The translations under genes were made by a program, and so were the position numbers. A DNA stretch of 64,000 nt from contig NZ_CP110139.1 of the NCBI RefSeq assembly GCF_025979885.1, positions 806,001 to 870,000 on the forward strand, in the 5' to 3' direction. The DNA is from Hymenobacter sp. YIM 151500-1 (GTDB taxonomy: Bacteria; Bacteroidota; Bacteroidia; Cytophagales; Hymenobacteraceae). The notes beneath the pieces are model-generated. The model saw only the letters and a program-made list of their open reading frames with translations. It ran no database searches and had not been told where the DNA came from. Position 1 is the first letter of the stretch. Each line of letters starts with the position of its first letter. Positions 49,174 to 56,007 of the stretch are shown here, in pieces.

Positions 49174-51051
49174 ATGAATAAATTCCGGAGTAATAAGCTG
49201 AAAATCTGCGCGCTACTAACAGCGGCTCTGGTGTGGCTTGCTGCGGCCTGCCATACCGGCCCGCGCCCGACGGCAGAGGCGCCGCCCGCCACCCGCACCG
49301 GCCGGGTGCACGAGCTGGTGGCCCAGGACCTGCGCCGCCTGGCCCGGCAGGTGCGGGAAGAACTGCTGCCGCTGGCCCGGCGTGGTGCCCCGCTGGATTC
49401 TTTGCAGCGGAGCCTGCTGAGCTGCCGCCGCCAGTACAAGCGCGTGGAAGCCTTCACCGAGTACTTCATGCCCGCCACCAGCCGCCTGCTCAACGGCCCG
49501 CCCCTGGACGAAATCGAGGTAGAGGAGAACAAGTCGTTTGAGCCCGGCGGCTTGCAGGTGCTGGAAGAAATGCTGTTTCCCCAGGCCGCCGACACCACCG
49601 CTGCCGGACGCGCCGCCCTGGTGCGCGAGGTGCGCAAGCTGGTGCGGGAGCTGAAGCGGGCCGAGGAAATCTGGGCCGCCACCGAGCTAACCGATGCCCA
49701 CGTCTTCGACGCCCTGCGCTTGCAGGTGTTCCGGCTGGTGGCCCTGGGCATCACCGGCTTCGACGCGCCCCTGAGCCGGCAGGCCCGCCCCGAAACGGCC
49801 GCCTCCCTCGACGCCCTGCTGCCCGTGCTGGCCTGCTACGCCCCGGCTGCTGCTTCCGCCAACTCCGCCGCGGCGCCAACCTACGCCCGCCTGCAACAGC
49901 TGGTGCGCCACGCCACCACCGAGCTGCGCCAGCACCCCCAGGATTTCGACGGCTTCGATAGGCTGCACTTCATTACGGCCTACGCCAACCCGCTGGGGCG
50001 GGAGCTGCTGGCGTTGCAGCGGGAGCTGGGCGTGCCGCCTTTCCGGGAGCTGCGGGCCCTGCGCCCCGACGTGGCCACCCTGTTCGACTCGGCCGCCTTC
50101 GACTCCGATTTCTACGCCGCCAACACCACCTGGTACCGCACCCCGGCCAAGGTGGCGCTGGGCCGCCGCCTCTTTCACGAGCCCCGCCTGTCCTCCGCGG
50201 GCACCCGTTCCTGCGCCAGCTGCCACCAGCCCGAGCGGGCCTTCACCGATGGCCTGGTCCGCAACCTCACCCTCACCCGCTCGGGGCCCCTGCGCCGCAA
50301 CACGCCCACCATCCTCAACGCCGCCCTCCAGGCCGGGCAATTTTACGACCTGCGCTCCAGCTCCCTCGAAAACCAGACCCTGGACGTGGTACAGAACCAG
50401 GACGAGATGCACGGCTCCCTGGACCGGGCCGCCGCCGAGCTGGGCCGCGACTCAGCCTACCGACGCCTGTTTGCCCAAGCCTTCCCCCAGGCGGCCGGCC
50501 GCATCGAGCCCCAGCACCTGCAAAACGCCCTGGCCAGCTACGAGCGAAGCCTGGTGCGCCTCAACTCCCGCGTCGACAGGCACTTGCGCGGGGAAGGTGA
50601 GGTGCTCAGCCGGCAGGAACAGCTGGGCTTCAACGTGTTTATGGGCAAGGGGCGCTGCGGCACCTGCCACTTCGCGCCCCTGTTCAACGGCACCGTGCCC
50701 CCGGCGTTTCAGCACACCGAATCCGAAGTGCTGGGCGTGCCGGCCACGGCCGCCGCCCGCCGCCTCGACCCCGACCCCGGCCGCTACGCCCACACCCGCC
50801 TGCCCCAGCTGCGCCACTCGTTCAAGACGCCCACCGTGCGGAACGTGGCCCGCACCGCGCCCTACATGCACAACGGCGTGTACCGCACCCTGCGGGAGGT
50901 TATCGACTTCTACGACCAGGGCGGAGGCCAGGGCCTGGGCCTGCCCGTCGACAACCAAACCCTTCCGGCCGACCAGCTCCACCTCACGGCTCCGGAAAAA
51001 AAGGCTCTGGAAGCCTTCCTGCTGGCCCTCACCGACGACCAGGCCTTGTAG
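49174..51051 (+). CDS. di-heme cytochrome c peroxidase (MauG/CcpA type) with N-terminal imelysin-like region
   Basis: 625-residue exported lipoprotein (LAAAC lipobox). The C-terminal half is a di-heme peroxidase: first heme site CASCH (Cys347, Cys350, His351), second CGTCH (Cys495, Cys498, His499), and distal or structural motifs RNTPTILNAALQ and RNVARTAPYMHNG. The N-terminal 270 residues are helical and resemble the imelysin-like part found in some Bacteroidota peroxidases. It should reduce H2O2 in the periplasm with electrons from a cytochrome, or modify a partner as MauG does. The ATG at 49174 is preferred over a GTG four codons upstream. Confidence 0.85.
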   Translation: MNKFRSNKLKICALLTAALVWLAAACHTGPRPTAEAPPATRTGRVHELVAQDLRRLARQVREELLPLARRGAPLDSLQRSLLSCRRQYKRVEAFTEYFMPATSRLLNGPPLDEIEVEENKSFEPGGLQVLEEMLFPQAADTTAAGRAALVREVRKLVRELKRAEEIWAATELTDAHVFDALRLQVFRLVALGITGFDAPLSRQARPETAASLDALLPVLACYAPAAASANSAAAPTYARLQQLVRHATTELRQHPQDFDGFDRLHFITAYANPLGRELLALQRELGVPPFRELRALRPDVATLFDSAAFDSDFYAANTTWYRTPAKVALGRRLFHEPRLSSAGTRSCASCHQPERAFTDGLVRNLTLTRSGPLRRNTPTILNAALQAGQFYDLRSSSLENQTLDVVQNQDEMHGSLDRAAAELGRDSAYRRLFAQAFPQAAGRIEPQHLQNALASYERSLVRLNSRVDRHLRGEGEVLSRQEQLGFNVFMGKGRCGTCHFAPLFNGTVPPAFQHTESEVLGVPATAAARRLDPDPGRYAHTRLPQLRHSFKTPTVRNVARTAPYMHNGVYRTLREVIDFYDQGGGQGLGLPVDNQTLPADQLHLTAPEKKALEAFLLALTDDQAL

Positions 51052-51121
51052 CCGCTTCCTGCGAAACTCTGCCAGAAATCTGCTAGTGGCAAAAAAGCCA
51101 GCAGCCAGGGCGCCGCGTGCG

Positions 51122-51129
51122 TATCTTGC
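51122..51129 (+). promoter_or_regulatory. -7 box directly upstream of the Hen1 start
   Basis: TATCTTGC, 5 bases before the ATG at 51135. A leaderless message is likely. Confidence 0.55.
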
Positions 51130-51134
51130 CCCCG

Positions 51135-52607
51135 ATGCTGCTTACCATTACCACCACCCATTACCCGGCCACCGACCTGGGCTACTTGCTGCACAAGAAC
51201 CCGGCGCGGCTACAAACCATTGACGTTGCCTACGGTCAGGCCTACGTTTTCTACCCCGAAGCCACGCCCGAGCGGTGCACGGCCGCCCTGCTGCTCGACA
51301 TCGACCCGATTGGGCTGGTGCGCACCCACCGCGGCCCGGCCGGCGAAGGGTTTGCCCTGGAGCAGTACGTCAACGACCGGCCTTACGTGGCCTCGTCCTT
51401 TCTCAGTGCGGCCCTGGCTAAAGCCTTCAACACCGCCCTGAACGGCACCTGCAAAGACCGTCCCGAGCTGCCCGACACGCTGCTGCCCCTGGAAGCCACC
51501 GTGGCCGCCCTGCCCGCCGCCGGCCCCGAGCAGCTCCGGCGCCTGTTCGAGCCCCTGGGCTACGCAATAGAAACGGAAGCGCACCCACTGGACCCTACTG
51601 AGCCCGCCTGGGGCGACAGCCGCTACGTCACGCTGCGCCTGCGCCATCCGGCCCTGCGCCTGGGCGAGCTGCTCAGCCACCTCTACGTGCTCGTTCCCGT
51701 GCTCGACCGGGGCGACAAGCACTACTGGATCAGCCAGGAGGAAGTAGAGAAGCTGCTGCGCCGCGGCGGCGAGTGGCTGCCCCGCCACCCGGAGCGCGAA
51801 TTCATTACCCGCCGCTACCTCCGCTTTGCCGAGTACGTGAACCCCACGCTGGAACGGCTGCTAGTAGGAGAGGAGCCTGAAGCTGGCGAGGAGCCTGCCG
51901 AGGTGCCCGCGGATGCTGCCCAGCATGCGCCAGCTGCCGCCGACCCGGCCGAAAACGCAGTTGACCCGCCGAGCCCGGTCGCGGCCAACCTGCCGACGGC
52001 CAAGCGCAACCTGCACGACCTGCGCCTCGACCGCGTGGCCGCGGAAATCCGGCGGCTGGGGGCCAAGCGGGTGCTGGACTTGGGCTGCGGCGAAGGCAAG
52101 CTGACGCGCCGCCTGCTCTCGATTCCGCAGGTGGAGCACGTGCTGGCCCTGGACGTGTCGTGGCGGGAGTTGCAGCGGGCCCAGGAGCGCCTGCACGTGG
52201 CCGAAATGTCGCCGCGGCAGCGGGAGCGGCTGACGCTGGCCCAGGGCTCCCTGCTCTACCACGACCCGCGCCTGGCCGGCTACGACGCCGCGGCCGTAGT
52301 GGAAGTCATCGAGCACCTCGACGAAAGCCGCCTGGCTGCCTTCGAGCAAGTAGTGTTTGCCCGTGCCCGGCCCGGAGCTGTGTTCGTCACCACCCCAAAC
52401 GCCGACTACAACCAGCGCTACGAAACCCTAGCGGCCGGCCAGTTCCGCCACCAGGACCACCGCTTCGAGTGGACGCGGGCCGAGTTTGCCGCCTGGGCCG
52501 CGGGCGTGGCCGGGCGCCACGGCTACCGCCTGCGCCTGGAGCCGCTGGGCCCCGAAGACGCCGACGTGGGCGCCCCGTCCCAGCTGGCGGTGTTCGAGGC
52601 GGAGTAG
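51135..52607 (+). CDS. hen1: Hen1, 3'-terminal RNA ribose 2'-O-methyltransferase
   Basis: 490-residue RNA-repair methyltransferase that 2'-O-methylates the 3' end at the break before ligation, so that the repaired RNA resists renewed cleavage. The N-terminal domain (residues 1-240) has the bacterial Hen1 start LLTITTTHYPATDLGYLLHK. An acidic Pro/Ala linker (about 240-290) leads to the methyltransferase domain: SAM motif RVLDLGCGEGKLTRRLL (312-328), metal-binding EVIEHLDE (Glu390, Glu393, His394), TPNADYN and FRHQDHRFEWTRAEF. In known systems Hen1 forms a heterotetramer with Pnkp, encoded here 3.4 kb downstream. Confidence 0.94.
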   Translation: MLLTITTTHYPATDLGYLLHKNPARLQTIDVAYGQAYVFYPEATPERCTAALLLDIDPIGLVRTHRGPAGEGFALEQYVNDRPYVASSFLSAALAKAFNTALNGTCKDRPELPDTLLPLEATVAALPAAGPEQLRRLFEPLGYAIETEAHPLDPTEPAWGDSRYVTLRLRHPALRLGELLSHLYVLVPVLDRGDKHYWISQEEVEKLLRRGGEWLPRHPEREFITRRYLRFAEYVNPTLERLLVGEEPEAGEEPAEVPADAAQHAPAAADPAENAVDPPSPVAANLPTAKRNLHDLRLDRVAAEIRRLGAKRVLDLGCGEGKLTRRLLSIPQVEHVLALDVSWRELQRAQERLHVAEMSPRQRERLTLAQGSLLYHDPRLAGYDAAAVVEVIEHLDESRLAAFEQVVFARARPGAVFVTTPNADYNQRYETLAAGQFRHQDHRFEWTRAEFAAWAAGVAGRHGYRLRLEPLGPEDADVGAPSQLAVFEAE

Positions 52608-53010
52608 GGGCAGGAGTAAGGTTTATGGCTGATTATCACCTTTCCTCAGCTAACGCAGCCTGCCGCTTCGCCAGCCTGTGGCGGTGCTTTTGCGTTGCTT
52701 GAGTAGAAGCAGGTGGAGTTGCGGCAGGAGTTGGCTGGCACGCGCCCCTTGGCTGCGCCGGCCAGCCATTCGCGTCTGCTCATTACATGACTCGCTCGTG
52801 AGCAGTGTAAGATGTTGCGTCTCTACACTGTGCTGACGCTGCAACAACTCTCGCAACTAGCTTCTTAGCGCCTAGGAGCGGCTTAAGCAACTTAGCTACA
52901 GCTTGGTCGTTGAAACCAGCGGAAGCACAAGCCGGCCTACAGGCGCCGGCCAACGGGCCGGAGCCCTTACTTTTGGCGGATATTCCCTATTCTTGGGGCT
53001 TTTGGGGCTG
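52608..53010. other. intergenic region between Hen1 and the OmpA-family gene
   Basis: It holds an imperfect palindrome at 52782-52809 (TTACATGACTCGCTCGTGAG then CAGTGTAA), complementary words near 52860-52890, and a promoter: TACTTTTG at 52968-52975, consensus TAnnTTTG, about 35 bases before the OmpA start. No gene is supported. Confidence 0.45.
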
Positions 53011-54993
53011 ATGCGTAGTATTCTTTTGCTGATTGTAGTGGGGTTGGTGGTAGCGTGGCTGCCGATGCAGGCCCAGATGGCCGCGGCCTGGCAGACGTAC
53101 ACCGACGCCGGCACGGGCTATCAGCTTTCGTACCCCCACGGCTGGCAGGTGCACGAGGGCGAAACCCGGCCCGACGTCAGCTTTTACGTAGGCCCGAGCT
53201 GGCAAACGACCCCGGCCGCCGTCAGCTTCAGCGTCCGGCCCCTATCCGACCGGCGCAAAGACCTCAACCTACTGGCCGCCGGCCAGGCCGACTCGGTGGC
53301 CCTGGCCCTGGTGGCGCTGCCGCGGGCCCAGATCCTGCACCTGGAGCAGTACGACGCCGGCCGCCACCAGGAAGTGCGCTACGACTACACCTACGCCGCC
53401 GCGCCGCCGGCCACGGGCCGCACCCGCGTGGTGGGGCGCCGGCTCTGGCGCGGGGGATACGAGTATCGTATCGAATACCAAGCCACTACCGAGCAGAACG
53501 GCCGCTACCTGGCCGCGGGCCGCCGGCTGGTGGAGTCGTTTGCCTTCGTGGGCCAGGGCCTGCCCAGCCGCCGCTACCTCGACCAGCGCTGCGACGACAA
53601 GATGTACGCCATTGCGGCCCTGCGCACCACCGACGGCCGGGTGGAAGACGACTGCCGCACCATCCACGAGTTTGCCACCGCCGACCCCGCCACCCTGGCC
53701 AAGGTGCACCGGCGGGTGCTGCCGTTTCAGTCCTACGCCCTGGCCAAGGGCTTCGACAACAACCTGTACTCGGTAACCAAGGCCCCCACCGACCGGCCCG
53801 AGTACGTGTACTGCTACGACCCGGCCACCCGGCAGGGCCGCTACACCACCTGGCAGCTGCCGGCCCAGGGCCCGGAAAACTTCTGGATTTCGGCGGCCAC
53901 CGACCAGCGCGGCGACTTGTATTTCATCACCAGCAACGCCAGCCTGCTGGTCCGCGTCAACCCGCCCACGGGCGCCGTTACGGTGGTCTGGACCGCCGAC
54001 CCCCTGCGCAAAGCGGCCTACTACCCGGCCATCGGGTTTACCGGGGCGGGCACCCACGCCAACTTCTGCCTCGACGACACTAACACCCTCTATGAGGTGT
54101 ACAGCACCGACGGCGCCCTGCTTAAGATTGACCTGCTCACCCAGCAGCCCGCCCCCGAACTCATCCCGCTCGACGGCCTGCCCAAGCTGGGCGGCTACAG
54201 CGACATTCTGCTGCAACACGACACCGGCGGCCGCCGCTGGCTGTACCTGGCCGGCCCCAAGTCCCTGTACAAAGTGGACCTGGCCCGGCGCTACGCCACG
54301 CGGCTGCGCCGCGGCGTGTACACCGACCTGGCCGGCTGCAACCTGTTTCGGCCGGCTGCCCGCCCCACCCCGCCACCCCCGCCCACCACGTCCACCTGGC
54401 GAGGCCGGGTATTGGATGCCACCACGTTTCAGCCCCTGCCCCAGGCCCAGCTGCGCCTGCGCGGCAACGAAAGCGAAACGCTTACCACGGTGCCCCTGGG
54501 GCCGGATGGCAGCTTCTCGTTTGCGGCCAAGTCGGGCCACGCCTACGGGGCGCTGGTGCGGCTCAGCGGCTACCTGTCGGCCGACAGCACCTACATTGCC
54601 CGCCCTGGCCCTTACGTGCAGGACATTTTGCTGCGGCCCGTGGCCGTGGGAGCCACGCTGGCGCTAAACAACGTGCAGTTTGAGCAGGGCCAGGCCGTGC
54701 TGCTGCCCTCGTCCCTGCCCGCTCTCAACCAGCTCGTAGCCCTGCTCACCACCAACCCCACCATGACCATCGAGCTGCGCGGCCACACCGACAACGTGGG
54801 CGACCCGCAGAAGAACGTGGTGCTCAGCGAGCAGCGGGTGGCGGCCGTGAAAGCCTACCTTGTCGGCCGCGGCATTGCCGAAGGGCGCATCACGGGCCTC
54901 GGCTTCGGCGGCGCCCAGCCCCGGGCCAGCAACGCCCAGGAGGCCACCCGCCAACTCAACCGCCGCGTCGAGTTCCGGGTGACGGGACGGTAG
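53011..54993 (+). CDS. OmpA-family protein with N-terminal PsbP-like and propeller-like regions
   Basis: 660-residue envelope protein. The ATG at 53011 gives a signal peptide (MRSILLLIVVGLVVAW, then LPMQAQ). The mature protein has, in order: a PsbP-like segment (TGYQLSYPHGWQVHEGE, about 30-180), a beta-rich region resembling a propeller (about 190-445), a carboxypeptidase-regulatory-like domain (WRGRVLDATTFQPLPQAQ, about 460-540) and a C-terminal OmpA domain (ELRGHTDNVGDPQKNVVLSE, then QRVAAVKAYL), which binds peptidoglycan. It has its own promoter and lies inside the RNA-repair locus without an obvious functional tie to it. Confidence 0.85.
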   Translation: MRSILLLIVVGLVVAWLPMQAQMAAAWQTYTDAGTGYQLSYPHGWQVHEGETRPDVSFYVGPSWQTTPAAVSFSVRPLSDRRKDLNLLAAGQADSVALALVALPRAQILHLEQYDAGRHQEVRYDYTYAAAPPATGRTRVVGRRLWRGGYEYRIEYQATTEQNGRYLAAGRRLVESFAFVGQGLPSRRYLDQRCDDKMYAIAALRTTDGRVEDDCRTIHEFATADPATLAKVHRRVLPFQSYALAKGFDNNLYSVTKAPTDRPEYVYCYDPATRQGRYTTWQLPAQGPENFWISAATDQRGDLYFITSNASLLVRVNPPTGAVTVVWTADPLRKAAYYPAIGFTGAGTHANFCLDDTNTLYEVYSTDGALLKIDLLTQQPAPELIPLDGLPKLGGYSDILLQHDTGGRRWLYLAGPKSLYKVDLARRYATRLRRGVYTDLAGCNLFRPAARPTPPPPPTTSTWRGRVLDATTFQPLPQAQLRLRGNESETLTTVPLGPDGSFSFAAKSGHAYGALVRLSGYLSADSTYIARPGPYVQDILLRPVAVGATLALNNVQFEQGQAVLLPSSLPALNQLVALLTTNPTMTIELRGHTDNVGDPQKNVVLSEQRVAAVKAYLVGRGIAEGRITGLGFGGAQPRASNAQEATRQLNRRVEFRVTGR

Positions 54994-55019
54994 GGGAAAG
55001 CCTGAAAGACAATGAGAAA

Positions 55020-55325
55020 TTATTCTACGCTCAGTTTCAACTGCCCACCTAGTCCTTCTCGAATAATGCGCATGAGCGTGGACAGCCGAATATCGGCCGC
55101 ATCATTTTCAATGCGGGAAATATAGGTTTTGGTGGTGCCGCAGCGCTCCGCCAGCTGGCTTTGGGTAAGGCCGCGTTCCTTGCGTAGCTCTTGCAGCATA
55201 GCGCCAAGTTTGAAAGCCTCAAAACCTTCTTCAAACTCTTCCCGCCCAGCCGTGCCTGGCAGGCCGTACCGTTGGTTGAGGTGGTCCTGAAATGAAGTAA
55301 GGTGATTAGCGGGTTGCTTACTCAT
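55020..55325 (-). CDS. XRE-family regulator, HigA-type antitoxin-like
   Basis: 101-residue helix-turn-helix protein. The HTH (GLTQSQLAERCGTTKTYISR, about residues 53-72) is followed by IENDAADIRLSTLMRIIREG, typical of antitoxins of HigBA/RelBE modules. No toxin gene is adjacent: upstream there is only a direct repeat and a palindrome, downstream the OmpA gene on the other strand. It may be an orphan antitoxin or a stand-alone regulator. The direct repeat GAAGTrCTTT (55327-55351), just upstream of its ATG, is a likely autoregulatory operator. Confidence 0.85.
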   Translation of the reverse strand: MSKQPANHLTSFQDHLNQRYGLPGTAGREEFEEGFEAFKLGAMLQELRKERGLTQSQLAERCGTTKTYISRIENDAADIRLSTLMRIIREGLGGQLKLSVE

Positions 55326-55326
55326 T

Positions 55327-55351
55327 GAAGTACTTTCTATAGAAGTGCTTT
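55327..55351 (-). promoter_or_regulatory. direct-repeat operator candidate upstream of the XRE gene
   Basis: GAAGTACTTT (55327-55336), CTATA, GAAGTGCTTT (55342-55351): two 10-base repeats with 15-base period whose spacer makes an overlapping palindrome (TTCTATAGAA). It directly abuts the ATG. Confidence 0.55.
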
Positions 55352-55356
55352 GAACG

Positions 55357-55410
55357 GTGCACCTAGTTTGTAGAGACGCGAAGGGTCACGGTTCTACAAA
55401 CTAGGTGCAC
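55357..55410. repeat. perfect 18-bp inverted repeat upstream of the XRE gene
   Basis: Arms GTGCACCTAGTTTGTAGA (55357-55374) and TCTACAAACTAGGTGCAC (55393-55410) with an 18-base spacer. It lies between the AT-rich orphan gene and the XRE gene. Confidence 0.88.
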
Positions 55411-55455
55411 TGAATGTGAAACCAATACAGAACGACAGCTACGTTTTCTGCTGAT

Positions 55456-55932
55456 TTATTTATCAGGACTTTTAATAACTATTTTGCATAATTCACACTC
55501 ATCCAATGTTGCATTATCATATTGGCTTTCATCATAAAAAGTAAAAATTGACTTATTGTCTACTATGAGCAGTGGGCTTTGGCTATATTTGGTTCTGCCT
55601 TCCTCAAAGTTCCAGCCTAACTTGATAAGCATCTGCTTCGTGCTCTTGTATGTAAGATTTTTATTGATCCATCCAAAATCAAAATACCTACTTTCTGCTC
55701 CTGGCTTGATCCGGTGAGTTTGAATGATAAGCTCGTCTAAGTCATTATATTCATCTTTAGCAAAATATAATTCGATATGATCAATCAATAAGAAAGGATG
55801 CTGCCTTAATTTTAGGTCTTCAATGATTCTTGCTAAATTTTTCAATACATCAATCAAATTTTTCTCACTCATTCCCCAAAATAAAGGGTATAATTCTCCT
55901 GTTTTGATAATTTCTTCAATAGAAATCTTCAT
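55456..55932 (-). CDS. AT-rich orphan gene of unknown function
   Basis: 158-residue soluble protein from the ATG at 55932. Its DNA is far more AT-rich than every neighbour and its codon use is different (many AAA, ATT, TTA), so it was very probably acquired by transfer. The protein is acidic and aromatic (SRYFDFGWINKNLTYKSTKQ; LLIVDNKSIFTFYDESQYD) with two cysteines near the end (DECELC). I do not recognise a family; size and composition would fit an immunity or accessory protein. It diverges from Pnkp with 75 bases between. Confidence 0.65.
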   Translation of the reverse strand: MKISIEEIIKTGELYPLFWGMSEKNLIDVLKNLARIIEDLKLRQHPFLLIDHIELYFAKDEYNDLDELIIQTHRIKPGAESRYFDFGWINKNLTYKSTKQMLIKLGWNFEEGRTKYSQSPLLIVDNKSIFTFYDESQYDNATLDECELCKIVIKSPDK

Positions 55933-55994
55933 GTGCTGGTGTCGTTAGCGAATGTATGCTTATGGATATTTGTCACAAGTTATGCACTATGTAC

Positions 55995-56002
55995 TAGCTT
56001 CG
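55995..56002 (+). promoter_or_regulatory. promoter abutting the Pnkp start
   Basis: TAGCTTCG (-7-like) with TTTG at 55969-55972 as a -33 element 22 bases upstream; the ATG at 56008 follows 5 bases later. The same octamer precedes the DinB gene. Confidence 0.5.
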
Positions 56003-56007
56003 CCGCA

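Noticed and set aside
55020..55325. Complete HigBA toxin-antitoxin module
   Set aside because: Only the antitoxin-like gene is present; the 130 bases upstream hold repeats and no toxin frame.
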